From: Sipunculus nudus
Lineage: Eukaryota > Annelida > Sipuncula > Golfingiida > Sipunculidae
DNA: 64,000 nucleotides
NCBI GenBank assembly: GCA_026874595.1
Contig: CM049311.1
Coordinates: 58,535,953-58,599,952, forward strand
Reading direction: 5' to 3'
In this document: positions 11,758 to 22,771 of the stretch, in pieces
Layout of the letters: each line of letters starts with the position of its first letter
Position numbering within the stretch: the stretch's first letter is position 1
Notes under the pieces: model-generated
What the model saw: the letters and a program-made list of their open reading frames with translations, nothing else
The model's database searches: none
What the model was told of the DNA's origin: nothing
Made by a program: the position numbers and the translations under genes

Positions 11758-13285
11758 GTGAAACTCGATACCTGTGTCACGCGAATGAAATTTCTACACC
11801 TATTTAAAGTGACAGAAAACCTAGACACCTGTATCATGCTAACCATGTCAGATGAGAGTGAAACGGACTAAAACAGCAGTAAAGATCAATCAAGGGAACT
11901 TAGTATTTAAGGCCAGTGATGCCTTTTGATAATGAACACTTGACTGTCAACATATATAAAAATAAGTTATGTATAACTATTGTTCATCAAACAGTATATG
12001 CCGGATGACAGATACCCTTAAATAGACTGCTTTATGTGTTGGACTGTTTTGTCATGTAATACCATGTAAATCTGTTCTCATGATACACCAGCATGATTTG
12101 AACTATTATTAGCCATTTGAATTCTGTCTGTGACAACAGCTGAGCAAAGATATTTCCTGCATCAACTGCTGATACATATGCATTTCAGAATCAATGAACC
12201 TGTTTCTTCTTGGAACTTTTTAATTCTGTATATACCTGCTATAAGAACTGGACGTGTAAAATCAATCTGCTGTTTTTATCATTGAAATTACAATATTGTC
12301 AAGTGATGATTTTTTCCCATACTGTTATCTAATGTATTCATCTCATTGTGTCTTATGATTTAATATGATCCAGCCTTTTACTTATTGATGATATTTGATT
12401 GAATCTCTTGTTTCAAGAATTTTATGGTAGCTGTAAAAGTAAAGAGTACATAATATAGTGACTGCATTACATAAACTTCTATATTGATATCACTTGGTTT
12501 AAGTAAAGCCACTTAATTTACAGTTCTGATATCATACATATTCTTCAGTGGTTCCCATACTGTACATAGAATTTTGCTTGTGAAGTTAGTTTAGTTAATA
12601 CCTTCACAAGATCATTGTATAGAACACATTTGTAATAAATAGATAACTGTAATATCAAGTGCTTGCCATAACAGATAATCAGTATCGACTTCTATAAGCT
12701 AGTAAAATTTTGTAAAGAAGAGCAGTATGGCTACAGTTAGGATTGATTTCTGTGTAGGTAAACAGACATCAGTATGTTTGATTTCAGTTTAGTAAAAATA
12801 ACATTGTAATATATTTGACTGAAACTTTCAAATACAGACAGGTGGCGCTAGTTGTATTGAGTATTTGTAAATTACATCCTAGGTAGATAGGCATATTTCT
12901 AGTTTCTAGGTAGAAGCAGGAGATCACATTTTAATCTTATATTTTAATGATACTGAAAGGTAACCTGTTCAGAACTTAAGTCTTGGTTACTGGAACTGCT
13001 AGTACGAGCCGGTACTGCCTAGCTAGCTGTAATTAGCAAAACGCAGGTTATTGTTTTCTGCTGGTCAGTAACCTTACTCTAGTGTCACTCTAGTTGAACC
13101 AATCATGTAGGGGATCGTACTGTCTCTTTATCCAGGATCCATTACACACATTTGTGTAGATTGCATATACGCAGTGTTTAGGCATTCCGGGTCAATCCCA
13201 GGTTCTTATAGCATTGCCTCATGGTGATCCGTCAAAAGAAATAGTGATAGCCATTAACCGTACCTGATCACTGATTGACATAAAA
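11758..13285. other. BEL/Pao leader, no recognised gene
   Basis: AT-rich sequence between the 5' LTR and the first gag-like residues. I find no long frame and no repeated motif. The CAGGTGGCGCTAG word at about 12838 belongs to a family seen elsewhere in the window (GGTGGCGCCACC). A secondary insertion is possible but no boundary is visible. Confidence 0.5.
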
Positions 13286-14520
13286 TGTCAGATTGAAAGA
13301 CATCTCCGCAATGAAGATGCGCAGAGTTCTGTATCATTAAGATCATGTTTAAGTCGAGCCTCTAAGATGTCAAGAAACTCTAAGTGGTCATCAGTACAAT
13401 CAAGATGACTAGATGTTGTCGTCAAGGCTGCAGCACTTGAGCCCGAACTAGATTGAAATCGAGAGGAAGAAGAACTGCAGACAGATGAAGCAAACTGAAT
13501 CAAAAGTTAGGGGCAGAATTGGTTGGTGTCGCCCATATCTAGAGAGAAAACAATTGAACAGCAACTCGAAATAGAGAAAGCTAAGTTGGAAGTATATGAC
13601 CAGAAGGCCCTTGATGTTAGTACTACATCATCGCGGTCTGTGTATTCAAGACTTAGATGCCTGTCATAAATGTTGAAAAAGAGCCTTCTGTACGTTTACA
13701 GCTTGATCTATGTGAGAGGAGCCAAGCGCTGATGAAAACTTCACAGCTCTTCCTCGTTTATCTTCCAGTGGTTCATATCACAATGAACAGAATCCCCAAG
13801 CTCATTCATCTTCCTTATGAAGCTCACAACTCTCCGCCACGGAAGTGCAAAACCATCTGCTGCATTTCCTGCGCCGCTAAGTCACCTCTTTACTCCCGAA
13901 GCAATCACCTCAGATGCCAGACATCCAAGGACCTTCGTTTCAAGTATATTCTGCTGGAGAAAGGACCACGTCAGAAAGTCCTGCTGCAGAGGCAAGTCCC
14001 CAATGCTCCAAACTTCTTGCCAGTGCGGCACCTTCTTACCCGTCCCCTTCTGGCTACAATGACATCAGGCAATCATCGCAGCTAATCATGGCTTCTGTAG
14101 CAGTTAACAGACATCCCGTGCCATAACCTACCATCTTTACAGGCGATCCAATGGAATATCCAGATTGGAATGCATCTTTACTGCACTGATGGAATTGCAT
14201 ATTTACTTATAACCTTAAGAATTTATTACTTGAAGCGTTACCATGGAGGAAAAGCCAAGAAAGCCTTCAGTAGGTATTTCCTTTTGAGAACTAAGACAGC
14301 TTATCTGAAGCAAGAAAATTTCTCGAAAAGCGTTATAGAGACCACTTTACGATTTCGGAGCATTTCAGGAAAAGATTATCATATTGGCCAAAAGTCGAGG
14401 ATTCTAATGGCAAAGGACTTAAGAGACTTGGCAATTTCATCACATAGTGTCAGGGTGCCATGCATGAGATTCAAGAGCTCAACATTTTAAATGACCCAAA
14501 CGACACCAAAAAGATATAAT
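13286..14520 (+). pseudogene. BEL/Pao gag fragments
   Basis: Plus-strand reading in several frames gives VKAAALEPELD and a charged coiled-coil segment (TIEQQLEIEKAKLEVYDQ), then GDPMEYPDW near 14143, the hallmark of the DUF1759-type Gag domain. Downstream come YYLKRYHGGKAKKA, FLLRTKTAYL and a C-terminal stretch with GKDLRDLAISS-like residues. An indel splits the GDPMEYPDW motif from the following LMELH. The minus-strand frame at 13288-13503 is a serine-rich shadow. Confidence 0.85.
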
Positions 14521-15120
14521 AACATCTTTTCAGACGGTATTATAAAATCTTAGAAACACAAAATCTATCATCACAAAAAAAAGACATGGGTAACTATCCT
14601 GGTTTCGCAGCTTCAGTAATTTTATCAACGTAGAGGCTGAAATTTCATGTGAACCTTTATTCATTTATTATTTAGTTCTATCGAACCTAAGAAAGAAACC
14701 AAAGAAGGAAACGAAAGGCAAAGAAGACCGGGACCCGGTGCCACGCATTTGTCACAGATACTCAACTGAAGGAAGTACAAAGGTTATTTTGTACCTTCTG
14801 TTAGGAGTCTCACCACGAACTCCTTTCATGCAAATCGTTTGCGGACAAGAAAGGTGAGAAAAGGAAGTGCTGTAAGGACTTAGGATTCTCAAACTGGAAG
14901 TCTCCTCCAGAAAGTGGCGTCTGTAATGCAGGATTAAATTCGGAACCAATTTCCTCCATGGTCGTTCGTGTATAGATCTCTGCTCGAAATAAACCGCATT
15001 CGGAACAGTTAGTGCATGCTCTTTCAGAAACACAATCAGCTATTGTCCTTATATATATCATTGTCCTGAGCCAAGTAGCGAACAGGCTACAGAGTGAAAA
15101 TCAAGAATCCTCTCAACTTC
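14521..15120 (+). other. BEL/Pao interior, not readable
   Basis: Region where the gag C-terminus and the start of the peptidase should lie. I find no continuous similarity on the plus strand. The two minus-strand frames (14752-15061) show no recognisable product. Confidence 0.5.
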
Positions 15121-15800
15121 GGCTCACAACTTTGACGTCTACACATAAGCTTATCAGCTGTCGGAAATAAAAGTGTTTAGAATTATGATTCGGATATTCG
15201 TATTCCTCTGCCAACATCCTATTCAAAGCATCTAATTCCATTGAACGAAAGTCACATCCCCGGAACAGACAGTGCGGAAAGGTGGCCCCACCTGAGAGAT
15301 AATGCTTCAAAGAAACAGCCTTTGCTGAATTGTAAGATCGGATTACACATTGGATACAACTGTCCTCAGGCATTAGCACCACGTCAGTGCACTTCAGAGC
15401 CCTTTGCTGTGCGCACCGATTTAGGATGGAAAGTCGTAGGACATGCAAGTCTGTCTGACGAATCCGGAGAAGCAATTAGGCTAACAAATCTCACAGTCGA
15501 ACAAAAGGTCCACGATTGACCCTTGACCGAAAGTGACTGCAACAAAGTCAAGATTGTTTTCACGGCATCATTCAAGTAGGATCCTCTATTCGAGACAAAG
15601 AAGTCCATCGCCAGGATGTCAGAATCTGATTTCTCTGAACGTCAGTCAGACAAGAGGTTAACGTCTCAGAACGATATGAAGTTCATGATGGTCATGCAGG
15701 AAGGAATACACCAGGAAGATGATGGATATTACTCAATGCCCTTACCCGTCAGAGGTGTTCAACCAGCCCTGCCAAACAACAAATTCGCTGCAATGCAACG
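15121..15800 (+). pseudogene. BEL/Pao peptidase A17 region and linker
   Basis: The plus strand encodes SHIPGTDSAERWPHLRD, then LHIGYNCPQALAPRQ and RTDLGWKVVGHASL (15241-15519). These are characteristic of the region around BEL/Pao aspartic peptidases. A second frame (15616-15897) follows with SQNDMKFMMVMQEGIHQEDD and GYYSMPLPVRG-QPALPNNKF, the conserved linker that leads into RT. After about residue 60 of this frame the RT itself is absent. Confidence 0.88.
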
Positions 15801-16270
15801 TGTAGTAGTCGATCAGAGAGCTTTGAAAGCCAATCCTGTCAGTGATCCAATGGCACCAACTCCTCTATTACCGAACCACCTAATCATTCAGTCCTAAATT
15901 GTCTTTCCTCCGCCAGGTTATTTTTGTGCGGGTAGTACTCATGCGCGCAAGAGATGGCGAAAGGTTTTATTTCTCGCCAAAGAATTTCGGCAGAGGTGAA
16001 GAAAGGGATATCTCCTTGCTTTACAATATCGCAAATAATGGCAAGGAAATAGGAGGAACCTCCAGGTAGGTGACATTGTTAATCTCAGAATAGATCATTT
16101 GGTAAGAGAATATTGGAACCTTGTCTGAGCTATTGAAGTCTTGCTCAGTTAACACGGTAAAAGGCTTGTCAAACCAACTATGTCCGAACGCATTTCCATA
16201 GGTTGACTTTTCTCGTTTAGAGGGACCTTCCTCAATCGTAAGTAAGTCGAGTCCGGGTTGGTCCGCGATG
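15801..16270 (+). pseudogene. BEL/Pao integrase C-terminal region (DUF5641-like)
   Basis: Directly after the linker the frame reads NPVSDPMAPTPLLPNHLI, the junction between integrase core and the C-terminal domain. Shifted frames follow with RWRKVLFLAKEF and RNLQVGDIVNLRIDHLVREY, which match the domain's W-x-x-VQYLA-x-x-FW and NL-x-VGDIV pattern. The minus-strand frame at 16021-16278 is a shadow. Confidence 0.85.
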
Positions 16271-17088
16271 ATGGGCATTGCGTCAGTTTTATCTATTTAA
16301 ATATTTTTTTTAGTTTTGTTATCATAAGTTTTAAGAAATCATAAATTCCTGGGGTGTGTGTGTGTGTGGGGGGGGGGGGGGGTTGAAGCTGCCAAACAGT
16401 AGCTCTGTAGCGGGATTTATTAACTCAACTTTACGGTATTTCCACGAGTGGTACACGTGATAATTCACGTGGTCTATTTTGTCTAGACATGCCCGCCATT
16501 ATACCATTTCGGCAGTCCACAAGTGAGGGATTCCTCCGTTCTGTTCGTTTAACAAGAACATAAATCCCGTAAGAAACATCCGGGGAAACCAACGAGGTAA
16601 ACTTTTTCTCTTTTTTCTTAGGGTGTATTAGATAGCTTTATTTAGGATATTTACCATGTAGTTTCCCCTAGTAAAGCTATACGTAACCCCCTCCCCCCCC
16701 CCCCCCCCCCCCCCCCAGGATATCTTAACACTCGTAAGCATAGTCCTAGAGACATAATACAGTAATATCAGGAAAAGTCCAGGTAGTAATTTTATCGTTT
16801 TATTGGTAATGTTGATTTGCCTGGTAATCATACTTATTTCAACTGGTAAATAGGATTCTAATCTGATTACATTTTGTGAGCAAAACATCACGATTTGTTA
16901 CAGACCTGTCCGATAGATGGTGCTACCCATTCGTTTGGCCCATCGTTTAACGCTAGAACATATTCATATAGACAAAAACAGCGCTTAAATGCTACTGCAT
17001 TTAGTTTTATTCATACATATATTAATATTATTTGTTAGTAAGTATAGCCCTTTATTTGTTTACTGAAAATTGTATATTAAAGAACTAT
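16271..17088. other. BEL/Pao 3' untranslated part with poly-G/poly-C
   Basis: Contains (GT)n then poly-G at 16353-16382 and a poly-C run at about 16687-16716. No gene is seen. No obvious polypurine tract precedes the 3' LTR. Confidence 0.6.
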
Positions 17089-17403
17089 TGTTATGTGAAG
17101 TAAGGCTTATTATTATCATCGACAACTGGAATGTTCAGTTATGCTTTTATTGTATAACAAAGTGTATGATAATTTTTTTGTTTCAGTTTCACGGTTTGTC
17201 ACGAATTGTGTGATCACAAACAATGATCTGTACGATAACATGGTAATAGATGCTTACAAGGTTACCCTCTCTTAAGAAGATAGAGAGTGGATTAACTGTT
17301 ACAGTAACACAAGGTTACAAGTTACAGGAAGTTTGTGAAATAAAGACCTTTTATACCATATATGAATTCTCAAGTTATTTTGTTGCTGTTGACTGGAGCT
17401 ACA
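17089..17403 (+). repeat. BEL/Pao 3' LTR
   Basis: Starts TGTTATGTGAAGTAAGG and ends GGAGCTACA. It contains AATAAAGACC near 17340. Compared with the 5' LTR it carries about 20 extra bases, mostly near 17240-17280 and 17315-17335. Confidence 0.88.
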
Positions 17404-17609
17404 AGTTGGCTTTACTTCCATTTGTCTGCACACCGAAGAAGACAATCAACATTGAAAAATCTGGAAAAAAAAACCATGTGACCATAAGAAATCTGACATG
17501 GTCACTTAAAATTGGTCAATGTATTTGACCCGCTGTAAGGTACGGCTTTGAGTATCAATGACATCGGATGAATAAAAGTGGCAGAATAATAAGAATTATA
17601 AAAAAAAAA

Positions 17610-17785
17610 TATCTTCACCTACAGATATGTGAAGTTAAAAAAAACCCTTGCCACTCGAATCTTTAGTGAATCTAATCTTTCACGAGTCCCAAATTATTCC
17701 CACCTACGGATAGGTGAAGATAAAAAAACTCTTGCCAATCGAATCCTTAGTGAATGCAGTCTTTCTCAAGTTCCACTTATCGTTC
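17610..17785 (+). repeat. Two tandem copies of an ~84 bp unit
   Basis: CACCTACAGATATGTGAAG...CTTGCCACTCGAATCTTTAG recurs as CACCTACGGATAGGTGAAG...CTTGCCAATCGAATCCTTAG about 84 bases on. No gene. Confidence 0.8.
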
Positions 17786-19190
17786 CGTACTTCGGACCAC
17801 TTTACTCACACCCACTGGTTTTTGAAATAAAATGTTACGTGTCCTGAAGGGAGGACGGAATCATGAACTTGGATATCGATTTATGAGACTAAAGTATGAT
17901 TAACTAATCTGGAAGAGGTTTATTACTTGGCAGATAAAGAACAAACATGGCACATGTGATCATATATTTGTCATAAGGCCTTTTACTACAACTACACAAA
18001 CTTGACCTTATAACTCTGCATCATGGTATACATGTGGCCATACACGCTGTGCCGGCCTCACAGGGGGGTAACAGCTACATCGTCAGGATCTATATACCGA
18101 CTTGTGAAAATGATTTTTTTATCATTGAAGGGTCTGCATACACATTGATAAACCTATGAAGAGGACCAATACACACAAAACTAAGTCGGATGAAGACTTT
18201 GGTCAGCAGCATTTATAGACTTGTCCCGGTGTTAATATATAATACAACTGGTCAATTATATCAACTTGGGGAATTATTACTAACTTCAATACATACCGGT
18301 TTACGTGGACAGTGATACGTGAATTTGTCCGTTAATCCCATGTCAAAATGACCCAACTGTAAGAGCAAGCCTTTGTTTCAAAATTTAACAATGTCCAAAG
18401 AGTGACTAAAAGAACAAGATTATAATCGAACAGTAATCAATTAATTAAATGGCTGTATTGAGTTGAGTTGATTCAATACCGTCAAGTGACCATGAGTGCA
18501 AGGATGTCAACACCTGTCGATCGATTGATCGCACATCATGCATATTTTGGCCACCCACTTCTCCGTGGGGGGGGGGGGGGGAGGGGGTAAATGATCTTCA
18601 TCACAAGATGATGGTTTTACGCCGAACAAGAAAAACACTCATTACGAACTTTATTCGCAGTTTAAGCACGGTGGCTAAGGCTCGATTTTCACCAGAAATC
18701 CTCATATTTACCAGAAAGCATGAAACCTGAACAGAGAAACAACTGTCCTTAGGCATCCTTAAAAAATTAAAACCCTCTGTATACAATGGCCGCCATCATG
18801 ATTTTGAATATGGCCGCAAAAAAAAAAAATACATTCCATTGTATCTTTTAAATGCTATTTCATTTTTGATTGAACCATACCTTGTTGACACATTTGGAGA
18901 AGAAATTGCAATCAGGGTCTTCTCTAAATGAAATAATGGACTGAAGGGCGAGGCTGTTGCATTCTATTAAATATAAGCAGGTTGTCATGGCAACCTTTGC
19001 TAATTTTGCAGTAATGCTAATGTAAAAGTAAAGGCTATAAATGTGTTTAAGACTAACGTAAAAAGTTGAAATATACAATAAAATTTACCACATTCAGGGG
19101 ACATAACCTGATAACCTGTATAGTTTTCTGACACAACATAATTTGTTTACTCTGCAACATTTACATACATGTGTGTGCAAATTATGGCCA
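17786..19190. other. Unannotated AT-rich stretch
   Basis: I see no gene, element end or array apart from a poly-G tract near 18566-18580 and a poly-A run near 18820. The frames at 18601-18786 and 18860-19078 have no supporting features. Confidence 0.5.
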
Positions 19191-19194
19191 GCAA

Positions 19195-19196
<2 letters not shown>

Positions 19197-19247
<51 letters not shown>

Positions 19248-19260
19248 GGGGGGGGGGGGG
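19197..19260. repeat. Compound microsatellite (AT)n-(GA)n-(G)n
   Basis: Three simple tracts in direct succession. Confidence 0.95.
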
Positions 19261-19462
19261 TTCTGCAATAAACAGCTATTAGAGTGCTCTATGGCATTTC
19301 ACTAGAGTTTTATAATTATACAGATACAGAGGAATAAATTTTTTTTAAACGTTTTAACTATCACGTGGTTTGGTGTATCATGTTGATGTCCTCATCAGGT
19401 AAGGCTGTCTAGTTGAAATGAGCTGGATAATACCGGTTTATGTGTTATAGAGGTATGCGACC

Positions 19463-19465
<3 letters not shown>

Positions 19466-19540
<75 letters not shown>
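19466..19540. repeat. Compound microsatellite (CT)n-(AT)n
   Basis: About 17 CT units followed by about 18 AT units. It forms the A/T-rich tail side of the SINE at 19548-19816. Confidence 0.95.
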
Positions 19541-19546
<6 letters not shown>

Positions 19547-19547
19547 T

Positions 19548-19816
19548 AGCTTGCTGCGTCATATGTAACCGAGACCGCTATGTATTAATGTGCACCCTGG
19601 GGTAAAGATACAAGCAGCAGATAGAGGATTCATAGTTCGTTGTATGAGGGGAGCTGATAAGAGGCTGTATGTACTGAGAGCAGTCACTGACCCCAAATGT
19701 TGGTGCCATCCAGGAATGTTTGCTCAGGGGAAAATATAACAGGGCCAAACCGGGGAATCGAACCCATGTCGGGCGTTCCAAACGCTCCACTAGAAAAACA
19801 AGCTGAGCTAATGCAC
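19548..19816 (-). mobile_element. tRNA-derived SINE
   Basis: On the minus strand the head contains TAGCTCAGCTTGT (19798-19810, polymerase III A box) and GGTTCGATTCC (19754-19764, a perfect B box) about 35 bases apart, as in a tRNA promoter. The acceptor-stem positions do not pair, so this is not a functional tRNA. About 190 bases of unrelated body follow and end at an AT-rich microsatellite tail. The 70-codon minus-strand frame is an accidental reading through this element. The tRNA of origin cannot be assigned by eye. Confidence 0.82.
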
Positions 19817-19997
19817 TTCGTATATATTGTTATTTAACCAAGGTAAAGCAGACAAGATATTCGTCTTGCGATACAAATCCAGGAAAAAAACATGAGGATA
19901 TATGCAGCACCATCGGAACTAACCAAAGCTTTCGATATGGTCCACAAGTATGGGCGTTGGAAGAATGAAGAAGGACAATAGTCAAATAATATTGGTT

Positions 19998-20510
19998 AGG
20001 TCAGCGGCACCTCACTGGACAGCACCCCACTTGTCAGCGGCACCTCACTGGACAGCACTTCACTGGTCAGCAAAACATCACTGGACAGCACCTCACTGGA
20101 CAGCACCTCGCTGGACAGCACCTCTCTTGTCATTTGACAGCGGCACCACACTGGATAGCACTTCACTGGTCACTGGGCAGAGGCAGCTCACTGGACAGCA
20201 TTTAATTGGTCACTTGGCAACGGCACCTAACTGGACAGCACCTCACTGGTAAGCGGCACCTCATTGGACAGCACCTCACTGGTCACTGGGCAGCGGCACC
20301 TCACTCGACAGCACCTCACTGGTCACTGGGCAGCGGCATCTCACTTGACAGCACCTCATTGGTAAGCGGCACATCACTGGACAGCACTTCACTGGCCAGC
20401 GGCACACAATGGACAGCACTTCACTGGTCACTTGGCAACCGGAACTCACTTGACAACACCTCATTGGTCACCGGATGGCGGCACCTCACTGGACAGCACC
20501 CCACTAGTGG
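19998..20510 (+). repeat. GC-rich minisatellite (CACCTCACTGGACAG unit)
   Basis: Short units CACCTCACTGGACAG and CTTCACTGGTCACTGGGCAG alternate in higher-order blocks of about 35-55 bases. Threonine/alanine/tryptophan-rich frames here (both strands) are translations of the repeat and are not proteins. Confidence 0.92.
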
Positions 20511-20579
20511 GTCAGTGAGGCGGACGGCACTTCCTGTCTCTGCAGGCTCCAATTTGTGTCTGAATACTCGTCTGGACGT

Positions 20580-20900
20580 TCTTTAGCCTCGGTCACTACC
20601 GAGATACGGTCGCCGTACGGCGAGTGTTTTGGGCTATTTCGTGCGGTTGACGCCTGGCAACCGTGCGTTTTTTAAAGGCCGTACGGACTCCGCAACGACC
20701 GTAACTGACATTAGCGCAAGCGCTTAAGTTGATGCGGCGGCCGTGCGTCAGGCAGCCATCTACAGGCTGCGTACGGGCACCGTACAGTAGACGCACGGAT
20801 GTCGTAGGATGCCCGTGCGATTTTAACGTCTACACGGCTACCCGAGAGACATACGGTGTACCTGCTGCTGTCGTAAGAGGTGTTTGCGGCTTCCGCTAGG
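20580..20900. repeat. GC-rich decaying repeat (CCGTACGG / CCGTGCG words)
   Basis: Words CCGTACGG, CCGTGCGT, CGTACGGGCACCGTAC recur in both orientations within 300 bases, standing out sharply from the AT-rich surroundings. No gene. Confidence 0.65.
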
Positions 20901-21394
20901 TTAGCTTGTAGCGTCCGCAGGGTTAACTTTTTTTACCATGCGAAGGCCGTGAGAATGAGGAAGACAACTTGCCGTTCCCGCACGTTGGCAGCACAAGTAT
21001 TCCTGCGGTTTCAAAAACCGAACGGTGATCTACGGTGTCCGGTGACCGCAGCGAGTTGTGACCGAGGTTTTAAATACCCTTCTACCCTGGAGGTTTATTC
21101 ATATTCATAAGACGATTACAGTGAATGGCCTGCTTTCGTACTGTGGCCATCTATATTCATAAGCACGCTGAAATCTAAATAGACTGTTAACAGAACACGA
21201 TCGCTTTAACACAACACCTGGCTCAACCCGAGTGTTAATACGACAGCACTCGATGCTACCCTTAAACTTACCTTAACACCACACGGAATAATGACGGACA
21301 CGAAATCCGATCTGGTAGGGAATACGGGCCCTCGAAACATAGGATATCTGCAAGTACGCGGCACTATACGACGACACGCCGTTCGAACGTCTGC
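20901..21394. other. Unannotated stretch
   Basis: Moderate GC, with no element end or coding similarity that I can support. Confidence 0.4.
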
Positions 21395-21962
21395 TTAACA
21401 CCCCCTTTCACACATTCATGGACAGCAACACGGATCATCCCGGACTATGATCCGTGGTGTTCCGGGGACAGCGGCGCGATTTCGTTTATGGGGCTTTCAC
21501 ATATTCACGGATAACAACATGGACCATCGCGGACTTAACCCGTGGTGTTCCTGGAAAGGCAGCCCGTTTCGTTCATGGGGCTTTCGCACATTCACAGATA
21601 GCAATACGGATCATACCGGAGCATGGTTGGAAGATGCCGATTTCAATACAGAGCTCCCGATGGCTACACTGAGACTCCCGGATGTATGCGTCGGCTACAC
21701 GGAGGTGTACGGTGCCAACAAGGAGTGATATGGACCATTTTTAATCCGTGTACTCCGGGACGAAAGTTTAAGCAGGTTTATTTTTTTTCTCCGAACATGC
21801 CGGTCGCCAAGGATCACCCCGGATGCCTACACGGTGAAGCCTCAGTTAACACGGATGTTGCCGGGGTTAACACGGATGATGCCGGAGATAACACGAATGA
21901 TCCCGGAACGATGATCCGGGTCGATCCGTGATGCTAACGGTGAATGTGTGAAAGCGGCTTAA
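21395..21962. mobile_element. TIR element with TTAA flanks (MITE)
   Basis: CTTTCACACATTCA (21405-21418) is exactly complementary to TGAATGTGTGAAAG (21941-21954). TTAA stands just outside both ends (21395-21398 and 21959-21962), consistent with a TTAA target duplication as used by piggyBac-type elements. The interior is full of CACGGATCAT / ATGATCCG words pointing towards each other. No transposase. The small frames are shadows. Confidence 0.72.
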
Positions 21963-22460
21963 AGTATAAGTCCAATAGAGGACTACGGCAGTGCCACGGA
22001 AAGGTACTGGGTGATCCGGGGTGTAAGCCGTAGCGCTGCCGGGATGGTCCGGAATGGTCCGGGATGGTCCGGGAGGGCGAGCCGGCAGTTTTTGGATGTC
22101 CAAAACTGCCTCGACGATTCGTGGTGATCCAGGGGAAATGTAATCCGTGGCGATCCGGGGCTCATCCGTAGCTGTGACGGGGCTGTGCCGTTGGTGTCCG
22201 TGCCACTGCCGTGGAAGTCCGGGGCACTGCCGTGACAGTCCTTGGAAGTCCGGGACAATGAAAACCTATCGAACTACCCCGGCAGAGCGACGGATCTATA
22301 CCAGGGCTATACCGGGACAGTCCGGGGCGTTGCCGGGACGGTCCGTGGCTCTACCGTAGAGCTGCTATGTGAAATGGCGATTTCTGCCAAAAAAAAACAT
22401 CCCCGAATAATCACGGACCACCCTGGACCGTATCCGGGGTGATCCGTGGTAATCCTTGCC
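21963..22460. repeat. GC-rich decaying repeat (CCGGGATGGTCCG words)
   Basis: The word GGTGATCCGGGG, GATGGTCCGGGATGGTCC and GCCGTGGAAGTCCGGGG variants recur every 12-25 bases. The same vocabulary fills the adjacent TIR element, so this is probably a related, more decayed copy. Confidence 0.65.
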
Positions 22461-22771
22461 AATCCGTATTACTGCCTGCTACAGTTGGAATGTAGCTGTA
22501 ATCTGGGCCATAAACAATGAAAAAAAAGGGGGGGGGGGGTTAAAATCTTAATGGTCGGAATCACCTGACACTTAAAGTGACACGGTCACACGACACTGCG
22601 GAGTACCGTCTATAAACGCTACTTAAAGATAAGCTTTTGCCCCTCACAGCTCTCTGTTTACAAGTAAAGGATAAACTCTTAATTACTCGAAGTTGCCGTT
22701 AAACCCTTAACCCGGCTATACGAACGTGTACAGGTTTAGCGCCATGTTCTACACCCTAACGCTTGCTATAA

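Larger units (their letters stand above)
11465..17403 (+). mobile_element. BEL/Pao LTR retrotransposon, internally deleted
   Basis: Two direct LTRs (11465-11757 and 17089-17403) flank an interior with Gag, A17-type peptidase and integrase C-terminal fragments, all on the plus strand. This combination is diagnostic of BEL/Pao. The RT, RNase H and integrase core are missing: the peptidase-RT linker joins straight to the integrase C-terminal region near 15800. The flanks read AGTAT before the 5' LTR and AGTTG after the 3' LTR, so a 5-bp target duplication survives only partly, if at all. The 1.5 kb between the 5' LTR and the first gag-like residues is longer than usual and may contain another insertion. 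Confidence 0.88.

Noticed and set aside
13288-13503. Serine-rich minus-strand frame
   Set aside because: Antisense of the BEL/Pao gag N-terminal region, which is better explained on the plus strand.
11465-17403. Clean 5-bp target duplication of the BEL/Pao element
   Set aside because: AGTAT and AGTTG agree only in the first three bases, so I do not claim one.
19735-19816. Possible tRNA gene on the minus strand
   Set aside because: A and B boxes are present but the acceptor stem does not pair, and an unrelated body follows; a SINE head.
19950-20586. Two long frames rich in His, Trp, Thr and Pro
   Set aside because: They follow exactly the CACCTCACTGGACAG minisatellite and change with its unit.
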